Origin: Malus domestica
Lineage: Eukaryota; Streptophyta; Magnoliopsida; Rosales; Rosaceae
Assembly: GCF_042453785.1 (NCBI RefSeq)
Contig: NC_091674.1
Location: forward strand, 30,267,501-30,331,500
DNA length: 64,000 nucleotides
Direction of reading: 5' to 3'
The position numbers were made by a program, and so were the translations under genes. Below are positions 22,501 through 34,344 of the stretch, one piece after another. The notes beneath the pieces are model-generated. The model was given only the letters and a program-made list of their open reading frames with translations, was not told the DNA's origin and searched no databases. Position 1 is the stretch's first letter; each line of letters opens with the position of its first letter.

Positions 22501-24173
22501 ATATTCAAAAGAAAGTCTCTCTTTGCCTCTATAAGCTCCTCACATGCATCCATCACAGAACCAAAATCCTTCAAGGTAGCTTCCAATGTATTGGAATGGC
22601 AAGAGGCTATGAAAGAAGAAATTACTGCTTTGCATACACAGAAGACTTGGTCTCTGGTTCCGTTACCACCTGCCAAGAACTTAGTTGGCTGTAAATGGGT
22701 ATATAGGATTAAAAGGGATGCAAATGGTTGTATTGCCCGATATAAGGCACGACTTGTTGCAAAAGGATATAACCAGGAAGAAGGAATTGACTACGGCCAA
22801 ACTTTTAGTCCTGTGGTAAAACATACCACTATAAGGTTGATTCTTGCATTAGCTGCACAATTCAATTGGCCTCTCAGACAAATGGATGTAAAAAATGCCT
22901 TTTTACATGGCATTCTTCAAGAGGAGGTGTATATGGAACAACCTTCAGGATTTTAAAGTGCAGAACATCCTCTTCATTACGTTTGCAAATTACAAAAGTC
23001 TCTATACGATCTTAAACAGGCCCCAGAGTCTGGAATGATAGGTTTACAAATTTTTTACCTGGCTTAGGATTCAAAGCTTCCCAAGCTGATCCCTCTTTGT
23101 TTGTTCAACATTCATCCAAAGGCACTGTAGTCTTACTGCTATATGTTGATGATGTGATACTTACTGGTAGTAGTTCTGAGTTAATTTCAAGTGTGATTAA
23201 AGGCCTCACAGAAGAATTCGATATCAAAGACTTGGGCCAATTGAATTATTTCTTGGGGTTACAGATCAATTATACACCAGGAGGGCTATTTGTCTCATAA
23301 ATAAATTATATTATTGAGTTGGTTGCCAAAGTTGACTTGAAGGATTGTAAACCGTGTGCTACACCTTGTTTACCATATCATCGATTACTTAAGAATGATG
23401 GCAAACCATATCATAATCCTGAGTAGTACAGAAACATTGTTGGTGCCCTTCAGTATCTCACCTTCACCAGACTAGATATAGCATTCTTAGTGAATCAAGC
23501 CTGTCAGTTTATGCACAACCCTATGGAATCTCATGTTATTGCAATTAAATGAATCATACGATATCTCAAAAGAACCTTAAGCATTGGTATTCAGTTCTAG
23601 CCATGACCAATACATTTACAGTCCTATAGTGATGCAAATTGGGCCGGGGATCCCAATGATCGTAGGTCTACTTCAGGTTTTGTTATATTTCTTGGTTCAA
23701 ATCCAATTTCTTGGTCATCCAAGAAGCAGCACACAGTTTCTAGGTCTTCCACAGAGGCTAAGTATAGAGCCTTAGCCATTACAGCTGCAGAGTTGACTTG
23801 GATTCAACAGTTGTTCTGTGATTTACATGTTCATATTCAAATTCCACCATTGATCTATTGTGATAACATCTCAACAATTGCCCTTTCAACTAATCCAGTA
23901 TTTCATGCCAAGTCTAAACACATTGAGATCGACTATTATTTTGTAAGGGAACGGGTCATTCGAGGAGATCTTCTGGTTCAACATGTCTCCTCTACTGAAC
24001 AATCAGCCGACATACTTACAAAAGGGTTGTTAGCCCCTTTATTTCAACTTTATTTCAACAACACTATGGCAATCTCATGCTCAGTTCCCTTGAGCATCCG
24101 ATTGAGGGGGGATATAAGGATCCAAGTGAAGAAAACAGCTATCCAAGTGAAGAGAAGATCAAGGTCAAACTAA
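19565..24173 (+). pseudogene. Copia gag-pol remnants
   Basis: Pieces in order: gag from ATG 19,565 (VKLNDSNYLTWSFQIKLLFE) with an early stop near 19,904, and more gag at 19,907-20,182. Two CCHC-like knuckles follow (CQIYNKKGHVATDCF-like piece at about 20,588, CQICWKFGHSALQC at about 20,674). The aspartic protease motif is WIADTGATSHM (about 20,815). Integrase pre-domain and core are at about 21,240-21,830 (LWHKRLGHTS, SDSGGEYVSTKF, YTPEQNGLAERKHR). RT starts at 22,605 ([31 protein letters not shown] at about 23,140). RNase H lies in a shifted frame at about 23,640-24,040. Stop codons and frame changes (for example near 19,904, 20,180, 21,513, 21,822, 22,200, 22,956 and 23,300) prevent a full polyprotein. 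Confidence 0.88.
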
Positions 24174-24424
24174 ATGACACTTGTCAATAGATTAAAGAGA
24201 TGAGCTGTTAAAAGTAGTTAAAAGTTGTTAGAACTATGGCTGAGATAAGGAGGTGGAAGGTTAGCAGCTAAGAAAAGTGAGAATATATAACTGAAATTGT
24301 AATCATAACAAAATATAAAGGAATAAAAAAATCTCTCTCTCTTTCGATCTCTCTCTCTCTTCTTCCTCCATATTCTGTGTAGTTTCTCAAGAACATATTC
24401 ATTGAAGCTTTCTTAATATTCACA
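24113..24424 (+). repeat. Right LTR of the Copia element
   Basis: 312 bp, similar to the left LTR but with a single copy of the AGTGAAGAGAAGATC segment. It follows the purine-rich GAGGGGGGA tract that would prime plus-strand synthesis. Confidence 0.85.
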
Positions 24425-24618
24425 TATATTACTAGTGTGTGTATATATATATATATACATACACATATGAGAAATGATTTATGCATATTTTTTCATTTAT
24501 TGTACACTCCTATTTGTTTATGTCTCTTGATTTTTCTTTTATTCAAACTAAAGGTCAAAAATACATAAAGATATGGAGAAAAAAACGAGCATGTGAAAAT
24601 TACTTCCCATAACATGTA

Positions 24619-25105
24619 GAGTAAACTGCTGATTTGCCCCTTGAACTATCACCCAACTTTCGATTCCCCCCCCCCTGAACTTTTTAATTGGAAAATTAAG
24701 GACTTAAACTGATTTGCCCCCTGCTGTTAATTTTTCATTCATTCCATCCAAATTTCTGTTAAATGGAAGCATGTGCACAACATGCATGGGTAGTTCAGTC
24801 GCTTCATTCTTTAAAATAATTGAAAACCTTAGATTTCTATAATATAAACTTATGCAAATATGTGTGATTCTATAACTTTTGTGTCTGAATGTATAGTGAA
24901 GTAACGTTTTTGTTCACAAATGAGAGTTACGTGGTTTGCACATGATAAGAGTTAACGTTAATTTGGATGAAATCTATTAAAAACTAACGGTAGGGGGAAA
25001 TCGGCCAAAAAAATTAGTTTAAGTCCTTAATTTTCCAATAAAAAAGTTCAGGGGAGAAATCGAAAGTTGGGTGATAGTTCAAGGGGTAAATTGGCAGTTT
25101 ACTCT
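24619..25105. mobile_element. MULE-like MITE, about 487 bp
   Basis: Long terminal inverted repeats of about 100 bp: the left end GAGTAAACTGCTGATTTGCC mirrors the right end GGCAGTTTACTCT, with the phrases on TGAACTATCACCCAACTTTC and GAAAGTTGGGTGATAGTTCA also mirrored. The flanking direct repeat AACATGTA occurs on both sides (24,611-24,618 and 25,106-25,113). No coding capacity. Terminal repeats of this length with an 8-9 bp duplication fit Mutator-like foldbacks. Confidence 0.88.
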
Positions 25106-25113
25106 AACATGTA

Positions 25114-26335
25114 TTATTCATTAATCAGAACCAAGATGTGAAAGATAACAACTAGAGTTAGCATGCATGGAAGAGTCACGATCATGACAACAACCATATG
25201 GGTTGTGACTTAACCATGATCTTCAAAGGATTATGGCAAATCCTTAATGCACATGGGAGCGTATCAAATAAATCTCCATGCATATATGCTGTTAGGATAT
25301 ATCAGTAGTACAAAGAGATATATATAGATCCTCTATATTTCTGACTCATTCAACCCTACCCAGTACCCGGTAACAAGACTATCCTTCCAAATATATATAT
25401 ATTTGCAGTATATTCTTCGTTCCTTCAATATTAATGCAGTGGGTTGGTTAAGACATCTGGTCACTATCACTGGCTAAAATGGTAATAATCTACATAGCCA
25501 GGGATATGCATGGTTTAGCCGTGTGGGGTTTGAAGTTACAAATATTGAACAATACTGCTGGTTGTCCTTTTGAGAAGATTTTATCTCGTGAGAAACGGTT
25601 GCAAGTATACAGTAGATGAGTGACAGTGAAACTGTCATTAATTATAGATGTACTATGAGAGAATTTTATGTGTACTTAAACTCATTGCTAGCACCCTATC
25701 CTCTTGGCTTGTACGATTTCTTTCTTATTAATGGATATTGTACTCATTTCAAAAAAAAAAAAAAAAAAAAAAACTTATCATGTGTTGCTACTTGGTATTA
25801 TGATCTAGTTGTATTGTAAGTGTGAGATCTTAGGTTCGATTCTCGTCAAAAGTGAATTTAAACCACATTATTATTACTAGTCCATTATGAGGCTTATCTC
25901 ACTTCCCAACGGTTTAGTTATATGTTAGACTTTCAGGATATATAAACAAAAAATAAATATACGTCCTATAAATCAAAGAGAATAATAACTTTGCGTGGTG
26001 GTGTTTATTTTCTTTTCTGCCACAAAGAGAAATTTTATTATCCTTTGCAAGGTATTTTTAATTTTTTTTAATACAATAATATATTACACTAAGGTATGAG
26101 ATCTATAAATTGATATCGACTAATCTTTCACAAATTTCAAATCTAAAATTTTTTAATTTACAAATAAAAAAATATTATTAAATCGTGATACTAATTTGCA
26201 AATAACAATATCTTAGACCTATTGGAAAAATCACTCGTAGTACTATAGTAACCGTGTGACTGAGTTGAGAAACCCAGGAGTACTTGCATCTACCTTTTAC
26301 CATTCTTTTTTCAGTGGGCGGGTGCTACTTTTTCT
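25114..26335. other. Noncoding region upstream of MIR157
   Basis: AT-rich intergenic DNA with a 23-nt poly(A) run near 25,751-25,773 and a (TA)n stretch near 25,391. The proximal few hundred bases probably form the promoter of the microRNA gene. No coding region is supported. Confidence 0.45.
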
Positions 26336-26347
26336 CCTATAAATAAG
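26336..26347 (+). promoter_or_regulatory. TATA box of the MIR157 transcription unit
   Basis: TATAAATA at 26,338-26,345 in a CCTATAAATAAGG context, 144 bases upstream of the mature microRNA. Plant microRNA genes use RNA polymerase II core promoters with TATA boxes, and a start about 25-30 bases downstream (near 26,370) would place the hairpin early in the transcript. The start site is inferred. Confidence 0.6.
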
Positions 26348-26465
26348 GACCATTGGTGGAGGTCTCTTAAAGTATCTGCTATAGCTGCAACTCTCCAATC
26401 TCTAATCATATTATAGTATTAAATTTAGGGTAAGGACTAGGGAACTGGGAGAGAGAAAGAGCAGG

Positions 26466-26572
26466 GAGTGGTGATACGTTGTTGACAGAAGATAGAGAGC
26501 ACAGATGGATGACTTGCAATGGACTATGCATCTCACTCCTTTGTGCTCTCTATGCTTCTGTCATCACCTAGC
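26466..26572 (+). ncRNA. MIR157: microRNA precursor, miR156/157 family (MIR157-type)
   Basis: The 21 bases at 26,482-26,502 (starting TTGACAGAAGATAGAG and ending AGCAC) match mature miR157 as I know it. The opposite arm at 26,545-26,565 (GCTCTCTATGCTTCTGTCAT) matches its star strand. The two arms pair over the whole duplex, with GTGGTGAT and ATCACC extending the stem below it past a 5'-side bulge and a loop of about 40 bases above. The product silences SBP-box (SPL) transcription factor mRNAs and so maintains the juvenile phase. A TATA box lies upstream; the host transcript may be spliced further downstream (possible exons after 26,850), which is speculative. Confidence 0.93.
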
Positions 26573-26599
26573 TATATCCAGCTTCCCTGCCCCTCCCCC

Positions 26600-28380
26600 A
26601 CACCCCTGCACCTCCCATATTAATCTAATTCATAAAATGATTATTTGATTGATTACTAATTAATCGATTATATATGCTTCCCTTGCTTGCATATATATAT
26701 ATGCTTCCTTTGCTTGCATATATATTGTTTTAACTTTGTAATTTCATATTTAGTCTCGAGTGATTTGGGTATATTCATAAATTTACTGATTTCTCATTTT
26801 TGGATCTGACTTGTATATATAATTGGATTTCCCTTTTTTCTCCTTTGTAGGATCTTATGTTTTACAGGTTTGATTGAAGTAGTAGTAGTACTGGAAAAGC
26901 AGATCTATCAGAGCCGCAGGAGTACTTTGCAATCATAGGTTCTTATAAATATTATAAATAATGTGTCTGTATTTTATGGGGTTTGTTCATGCGTAAGTTT
27001 GTTTATTTAGTTTTCAATTGTAGATGTGTAGTTCATGATCACAACAACATTTTCACATTATCTTGGTTGAAAATTTTCAGCGGCTAGCTAGGTCTGAAAA
27101 CTACATATGGGATCCAATGAAAATTTTCAATGGCTAGCTAGGTTTTCTTTCACCTCTTTTCTTTTCTTAATTTCACATATATTATTTTGTTTTCTCCAAG
27201 AAGATCATGTATGACGACATTCTGATGCTATACGTACGTATGCCAGCCGCCTAGAGATATTTGAATCAAGCGTTTATTATATATATAAGAGGAGAAGGGT
27301 TTTACTTATTGTTCTGAGGGAGGGGAGTTTAAATTTTGCAATCTGCATATATGGATTTTGTAGATAATTCAAGGAGATTGACTAACTAAAAGAACCACTG
27401 CAATAGCTTTAGCTTGAGCTGTTTGAAAAGGGGCGTAATGAACTGTTGGACTGAGTGAGTTAAGTAAGGTGTAGTATGGCTATATGTTAGACCAGAGAGG
27501 GAAATCATTTTTTCTTAGTGCAAATATGTGAAGAGTGAGCAGCTTGTTCTTACTTTCATCTTTCATTTCTGGGAATTGATATGGAGTACTTGGAGGAAGA
27601 CTTTGAAGGAGACTCTAGGAAAAGACATAGAGTACTTGGAGAGCTAATAGAAGACTTGGCCCACAACTGAGCTCAATAGCGTTCTAGGATTCATACTACT
27701 GACCACACTGAGTGGACAAGGCTTTGTTATTGTTGTATTTCTGGGATTTGATATCTTTATAGAGCTTGCTTGCTGTAAAAAAGATGGAGATCTGTAAGAA
27801 AGTCTGCAGATTCCTTTCATATATACTGGGCATAATATGCATTTTGTCATTGTGGTACTCCGTCACTGCATTCATTTTGCATACTGTATGCTACAGCAGC
27901 TTTGCGTTTAGCTCATATTAATTTTCTGAGTTAATGTCGATCCTTTGTTAATTAGGTATTCATTTATTAGTAGCTGATTCCAAGTTGAACATATCCATAG
28001 AGGTTATGACCTCTAATACTTTTCTGTTTTGTTTTTGTGGTTAATATGATTGAGTTGTAAGCTTGTAAATAACCAAACTAGTGCATGATTCTTGATATCT
28101 CTTGCATCTAGTGTCCGTATTCCTCATGAAACATTTTACATGAGAAATTAAACGCAAGAAATTGAGGAATGAACCTAATTCTAGTTTATGTTTGTGTGTG
28201 GTTTTCATGATATTGCATTTGCAAAAGTTTTCTAAGACGAAACTTGTAAGTCTGAGTTGATAGAGACTCTTTTTCAATTATTTCATCATGATTTATTTCT
28301 TATTCAGGTAATTAAACACGTTTCTCAGTATCTCACAAAAGAAATTAAATGTGTGTGTCTATATATACGCCTTTTATGTA
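26600..28380 (+). other. Probable downstream part of the pri-miR157 transcript and intergenic DNA
   Basis: No ORF of note. An acceptor-like TTTCTCCTTTGTAG near 26,850 and a donor-like context after ATCATAG near 26,939 could mark a noncoding exon. A short near-duplicate containing AAAATTTTCA...GGCTAGCTAGGT occurs near 27,070 and 27,119. The rest is featureless AT-rich sequence. Confidence 0.35.
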
Positions 28381-28758
28381 AAGGGATCCTTATTTTTTTT
28401 TCAAAAAATGGGGATTAGGTGTGGGGCTCACTCCACATTGAACTTCAACAATTCGAACTGTTTATTTTGTAAATCTCATTTCATAGATCATCTTTACAAA
28501 AATTCAATTCAATCCGAAACCATTTGACTATTTAATTATCAAGATAAAATTTCATTGTTTCTTATATAACAAAGTATTCGTTAATTTCTTCGAACTCAAT
28601 TAGATGTCTTAAACATTTTTTATTTGACTAATACTTTGCAAGGATGATCTATGAGGTGGAACTTGAAAAACAGACGGTTCGGATCGTTAAAATTTGATAT
28701 ATGGTGTGGACTCCACAATTAATCCTCATTTTTATAAAAAAAAAAATAAGGATCCCTT
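28381..28758. mobile_element. Foldback MITE, family copy 1 (about 378 bp)
   Basis: Ends are inverted copies (AAGGGATCCTTATTTTTTTT and AATAAGGATCCCTT). The inner arms are mirrored too: GTGGGGCTCACTCCACATT against GGTGTGGACTCCACA, and GATCATC phrases on both sides. It shares family sequence (AACTTCAACAATTCGAAC) with the copy at 33,961-34,308. Confidence 0.8.
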
Positions 28759-28835
28759 CCCTTAAAGGTTTCCTATATATATATATACACACACTTAAGT
28801 ACAATTACTAATTAATTAGTAAGAAATTTCAAATG

Positions 28836-29151
28836 GTTGAGAGTATCAATCTCACGTCGGCGAAGTGAGAGACTTTGTATATGTGCTTATAAGTAATTGG
28901 GCTACTCTCTATATTGCCAATTGGTTTTATGGTGGAACCTCAACTTCTTCATGGCCATATGTACGTCACGTCACCTGATTTGTGTTGTCCACTTACTAGG
29001 CTTAAAAATTCATCACACGTGAGAAATCGTATTAAGAGTATCTACCTCACATCGAGAAAATGAGAGACCTTGCATATATATGTTTATAAGTAATTAAGTT
29101 ACTCTTCATATTGCTAATTAGTTTTATATGGTGAAACCTCAACTTCTTCAC
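28836..29151. repeat. Diverged direct duplication, about 118-bp units
   Basis: The unit from GAGAGTATCAATCTCACGTC to GAACCTCAACTTCTTCATGG (28,836-28,951) recurs in diverged form at 29,031-29,151 (AAGAGTATCTACCTCACATC ... AAACCTCAACTTCTTCACAA). It is dispersed-repeat-like and without coding features. Confidence 0.75.
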
Positions 29152-30810
29152 AAACGTCCAAGTAGCTAACAATTGTGAGACCATATTTATAATTTACTAA
29201 CATTTCAATGTACTTATGCTTCTTGTTACTAGTACTCTTTCCTTCTTCTAGAATAAAATCTTAGCAGGGAGATTGGATATCGACATATATATCCAAAATC
29301 TTCAGGTGAGAGAAGAGCAGATTTGATTTTATAATTAAGCTAGTAAGTGAGGAAAGGTTTTGATAATAATGATTGTATATATCAGATTCACCTTAAACTT
29401 AGTCAGACTGTAGTTAGTATTCTTAGTATTTGCAAACATCAAAACACGGCGGAGGATGAAACGACTTCTCATGATTTTATTTTGTAAGAAATTTATGTAT
29501 GATGATTTTCATTTAAGAAAGTTGATGACTTGTGGTTGATGTGATTCGATAGTTCCATTTTTAAAATATTAATATGTAAAACATAAAAAAAGGAGTGACA
29601 AATTCATAATTCTCATCCACTTGTGTCATATATATAGCTAGCCCTAGCCAGTCAAAAGACAAAACCATCTTCCTTCCCTTCCCACCATGGAATCAAGAGT
29701 ACTGAAGTGGAAAAAATTGATTACTTTTGTATGGACTAGAAATATATCACACCACCCAGCCTGACAAGAAACATAGCTAAAGTGCTTAGCTTAGGCAAGC
29801 ATGCATTGGTATTTTCTTGTATAATCTGGAGTATTTTATATTCTTAAGTTTTTAACAGTCAAATTTGTAATTGAAAATATGATGATCAAGAATCTAACGG
29901 TAAAAATTTACATGCTATATAGGATTTCTCGAAACATAATTGAAATTTAAAAATTTCATGACTTGATATTGTTATGTCTAGCTAGTGCCTAGTGGGATGA
30001 TCAATTCTTACATGGCTTGACTGATCATGTGGATGTGGTTAACGAATGACACGCTGTATTTGTGATATCTGAAATGAAAGAAGGAAAAAAGAAGAACACA
30101 AACTCCACTACACCAGCGCTATTATCTCTGTATCTATCCTCATTTATTCAATTGCTGTTATGATAGAACTGTACGTCTTCCGACTATGCAGATTAGATTT
30201 TGACGTGAGAGAAAAAGGAAAGAGAAAGTTGTGTCGATCGATCATCACAAAATGGAAGTGTCTGCAGTTTGATAGGCCCCAATTGGTCTCTGCGCACGGC
30301 TTCACTTTATCCGTGAATAATTATACATATTAATGTCACATTTACTTATATATACGTGTGTGCACCTCTTTTTTTTTTTTTTTACCTTTTATACACTTCT
30401 TGTTAATTTTTACCTTTCATGCATTTTTTGTTAATTTTTATTATTTGATATTTTTCAATCCATTCAATCTAAAGGGCCGAAAATGAAAAAGAATGTGTAA
30501 CAAGGAAAAAAAATGTATGAATGGCACAACCCTATAAAGGACATGGGACTTAGGACTTATCCAAAAACAATCGAACGACCCTCTTGAAATCTTATGATGA
30601 TCACTATCTCTTGAGAAAACAGAAAAAACTTGTCTGCAACATGCTGTGTAACATTGCATTTTTCTCTTCACACATATAAAGTCACGTGTCATACAACTTT
30701 AGCGGGCTATCCAATCTGCCTAAGGGTTTGCAACATGTTATATATATGAATCATTGCCTAGGCATGTGTATATGCACAAGTGTGTCTTCTCTCCCCTCGT
30801 GTATCATATA
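29152..30810. other. Noncoding intergenic region
   Basis: AT-rich, with a T-run at 30,369-30,384. I see no gene, structured RNA or complete mobile element. Confidence 0.45.
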
Positions 30811-30999
30811 CATAAGTGCAGGGCCGTCTCTGAGATTTCAAGGATCCTGTACGAAATTTATTAAAGGGCCATATTTTAAGATAGTTTTTATTTTTTAAAA
30901 TGTAGGACAATATATGGTACGAGAAAATAATAATTTAAATCAAAACAACATTTAGGACTCACTGATTGTAAGTTTACAAATGTCATTAAATAAATAAAA

Positions 31000-31898
31000 G
31001 GGTTTTTTTTTATCACAAATGGTCCCTGAAATTGACCCATCCCATCAGGATGGTCCCTGAAATTGAAAATCGATCAATGTAGTCCCTGAAATTGGGTGTT
31101 GCAAATCTATGTAGTCTTTCCGTCATAACTCCGTTAAAAATTTTGTTATGTGCTGATGTGGCGTATAATTGGGTTTCACAATATAATAAAATATTGCTAT
31201 GTGGATTAAAAGTAATAAAATAATAATTAAAAATAGTTTTTATAATCTAACCCTTGTTTTCAACAAATGCGAACCCTGGGAACTTCCTGGTACGCATATA
31301 TATAGTTTTTCTAATCTAACCCTTGTTTTCAGTTCATCCGTCACATGCACAAATTCGATCTATTTCTATATATCCATAGTTTTGTAGTTTTTGCAATTAG
31401 CTTGTTAACCGTTAAAAGAACCCCAAATGAAACCTCCCTAATGTTGCTCGACCCGGAGGTGCAGGCCGTAGGGGAGTGCCACTAAGAATTTATTATGACG
31501 ATTACATGTGCGACGGGGTGGGGTGGGGTGGGGTGGTTGCTCTGGTGAGAGTGGCAGTTGGGAACTGCATGTAAACGGGTGCTGCTGGGTAGGAGGAGAA
31601 GAAGAAGATGAACAATCATCTTCTTCTTTTTCTCTTTTTTTTTTTGGTTTTAAATTATATAAAATAGTTTTTAAATTATTATTTTATTACTTTTAATCTA
31701 CATGGCAATATTTTATTATATTGTGGAACCCAATTATGTGTCACATCAGCACATAACAGAAATTTTAACGGAGTTATAACGGAAGGACTACATTGATTTG
31801 CAACACCCAATTTTTTGGACTATATTGATCGATTTTCAATTTCAGGGACCATCTTAATGGGGTGGGTCAATTTCATGGACCATTTGTGATAAAAACCC
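31000..31898. mobile_element. MULE-like MITE nested in the hAT element, about 899 bp
   Basis: Long inverted repeats of about 200 bp (left GGGTTTTTTTTTATCACAAA, right TTTGTGATAAAAACCC). A perfect 9-bp target duplication TAAATAAAA lies at 30,991-30,999 and 31,899-31,907. The centre (about 31,240-31,640) is not part of the inverted repeat. It contains a diverged direct repeat on CTAACCCTTGTTTTCA, a G-rich tract at 31,515-31,533 and a purine-rich segment, so it may include captured sequence. Confidence 0.88.
31515..31533 (+). other. G-quadruplex motif
   Basis: Four runs of GGGG separated by single T residues, the most stable loop arrangement for an intramolecular G-quadruplex. It lies in the unique centre of the nested MITE. 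Confidence 0.85.
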
Positions 31899-32265
31899 TA
31901 AATAAAAAGAGTTACAAACATAATCTTCACTAAATAATAAAAAACAGTTCAATTTTAAGCAACCAAATAAAGAAAAAAAAACCTTCAAAAACTCTAACTT
32001 TAAAGTTTCACTTGAATATATAGCATTATTATATAATAAAATTGAAAAGAAAATCATTTTTTACGGTGTTGTTATTGGCACTCCTACTATCTCATTGTGC
32101 ACTCCAAATTTTTATGTTTAGAAAGAAAAAAAATTGCTAATAAAAGTATATTTTTAATATATAACATTATTACATATAAATATAAGATATTGGAGGCCCT
32201 TCAAATATGGGGGCCATGTGCAATTGCACATTTCGCTCCCCCTCAACGCTGCCTCTGCATAAGTG

Positions 32266-33960
32266 GTCTAGCTAGTTAGTATGCGCAACATGTTGTATGA
32301 AATATTGCTTAGGCGTGTAAAAAGACGTATGTAGGTAATTAGTAGTTGCTCATCTCACGTGTCATACAACATGACTGGGATAACTAGCTAGTCTGTATAG
32401 GTTCTTGAGATTTTTGAGGTTTATAGCAACGCTAGAAAATATGCCCTAACTTCATATAAAAAAATTATTTGTTTTCATATGTAAGATTTCGATAAAATTA
32501 TACTTTAAAAAAAGCACAACCAATGATTTAGAAACATGAAAAAACAAATTTATTTTGTATTGAGAGAATAGAACAAAAAAAACCCAGACTTACAAATAGA
32601 TAGATGATAAGTTTTGCTTCCCCACTATCTGAACTTTTAAATTATTTTTATATAAATCATGAGGTGTTTTTTCTTATTTACTAACCTTGTCAATATGGGA
32701 CTAAAAATATAATCATATTTTTTAGTCTTTAATTGATATGTATAAGCAATGAATGAGCACCAAATTAAACCTATTGGTAAAGACATATATACATTAATTT
32801 ATTAAAGGCTAATGTTAGGGAGACCAAAATTTTGAATCAGATTTTGGAAATCATATGATGTGATTATTGATGATTGAATTATTACTTAACTATTGATTAA
32901 CGTACTTATTTTATAGGGAAGTTTAACGAAAAACTCTACGTACTGTTCACTTTAAGTAAAAGAATAGACAAACAGTTTTGAACTCGGGACCTCCTTAATT
33001 TTAAGGAGGAGAAACCACATATTTTTGTTAAAATTCTTGATTATTTAACCAAACTTTATAAATTTATACTCTTATGAAAACATATATGAATTTACCGTCC
33101 TAATATTATTGGTGCTCCCGATTTTTTGAGGCCCCAAAAGATCGGCCAGCTCACAATGGGCCATGGCCGGCCCTAGGCATATGCAATATGCATATGAAAA
33201 ATTGTCTAGGGAGATACATAGATATATGCAGACAACTAATAGCATCTATCTCATCATGTGTTATATGCATGTTATAGAGTTGTATATTATATCAATGTCA
33301 CACACGTGTACGGCTTCTATTCACTGGATATAATTAAGGGGTTGGGGTTAAGCTTATCCCAAAACAAGACAATAATCCTTAGCTGAAAACTTGAATGCAA
33401 CATATTGTATTTGTCTCTCTCTTTTTTTTTCTCATGTATCGGCAAATCACCTACGTATGCGTGAAAATTTACGTATGTGTTTGGATAGATGTATGCATTC
33501 AAATCCTCATGTCATGTGTTCTATAGATATATGTGCTTAATCACATCGGAAGTGAGAGAAAATATAAAGTATGAATACGAATCCTGATGTCATATGTTCC
33601 ATGAATGTTGCAAATTAATCGCATGACGAAAAAAAGAAAAGACAATGTTTCATTCAACATCTTACATAGACCTGTGTACATTAGCTAAGCCACTAATGAT
33701 ATAATGATCATGTTGTATGGTAAATTATTAGTTTGAAGAAGATTCTCTTAAAAGTAAGACTCTTAATGGATTATTTGGCACCTCAAGTTCACAATGTTTT
33801 ATTATATTGACACGGAAATTGATGTTAAATTATGAGATAGCATAGAGTCCATAGAGAATCTCATTTTGAAAGAGTCTTCTTAACATTTCTCTTGTGTTGG
33901 ATTGATGTCTCTATTTTAATCATCAGAGTGTACTCATATATATATAGGAGGCCTTCACAG
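32266..33960. other. Noncoding region with transposon fragments
   Basis: Contains a fragment of a small MITE family at about 32,812-32,925 (starts GGCTAATGTTAGGGAGACC; relatives at 41,061-41,218 and 42,093-42,195). It also holds a lone hAT-type end at about 33,115-33,175 (GGCCATGGCCGGCCCTAGG). Degenerate direct similarities to 30,590-30,780 occur around phrases on CACGTGTCATACAAC and GCAACATGTT. No gene. Confidence 0.45.
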
Positions 33961-34305
33961 GAAGGATCTCCATTTTTTTTAAATAGGAATTAGTTGTGGG
34001 GTTCACACCACATTCAACTTCAACAATTCGAACGGTCTATTTTTTCAAGTTGGACCTCATAGATCATCCTTACAAAATATTAGCCAAATCGAAAATATTT
34101 GAGACATCTAATTGAGTTCAAAGAACTTGATGAACATTTTGTTCTACAAGAAACAACGAAATTTCATCGTGATAATTAAATAAGCAAATTGTTTTGGATT
34201 AAATTAAATTTTTGCAAGGATGACTATGAATAGAGACTTACAAAATAGACAATTTAGATCGTTAAAGTTCGACGTGGACTAGATCCTACACAAAAACGGA
34301 GATCC

Positions 34306-34308
<3 letters not shown>
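33961..34308. mobile_element. Foldback MITE, family copy 2 (about 348 bp)
   Basis: Same family as 28,381-28,758: shared GTGGGGTTCACACCACATTC, CAACTTCAACAATTCGAAC and the right-arm phrase TGCAAGGATGA. Ends GAAGGATCTCCATTTTT and CGGAGATCCCTTT are inverted copies. Runs directly into a (TA)n microsatellite at its right end. Confidence 0.78.

Positions 34309-34341
<33 letters not shown>
34309..34341. repeat. (TA)n microsatellite
   Basis: Uninterrupted TA dinucleotide tract adjoining the MITE end. Confidence 0.95.

Positions 34342-34344
<3 letters not shown>

Larger units (their letters stand above)
18999..24424 (+). mobile_element. Copia-superfamily LTR retrotransposon, decayed
   Basis: The left LTR is about 18,999-19,362 and the right LTR about 24,113-24,424; both end in TTAATATTCACA. 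A degenerate primer-binding site complementary to initiator methionine tRNA (GGTATTAGAGCC) follows the left LTR. A purine tract (GAGGGGGGA) precedes the right one. Flanking 5-mers TCTAT and TATAT are a near-match target duplication. The left LTR is 52 bp longer because of an internal tandem copy. Protein order gag, protease, integrase, RT, RNase H identifies Copia; many stops mark it as dead. Confidence 0.9.
30819..32257. mobile_element. Non-autonomous hAT-like element, about 1.4 kb, carrying a nested MITE
   Basis: Flanked by a perfect 8-bp direct repeat CATAAGTG (30,811-30,818 and 32,258-32,265), the duplication length of hAT transposons. The ends are CAGGGCCGTCTC and the inverse of GCTGCCTCTG, i.e. 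CAG-starting termini; subterminal GGGCCATATTT and CATATTTGAAGGGCC-like segments are also inverted. There is no transposase. A second element (31,000-31,898) sits inside it. A related hAT-type end without its partner occurs at about 33,115-33,175. Confidence 0.8.

Noticed and set aside
24268..24486. Minus-strand ORF across the right Copia LTR
   Set aside because: Dipeptide runs from the CT tract and microsatellite; a chance frame.
31508..31696. Gly-rich ORF in the nested MITE
   Set aside because: Generated by the GGGGT repeat and a T-rich arm; too short and without family features.
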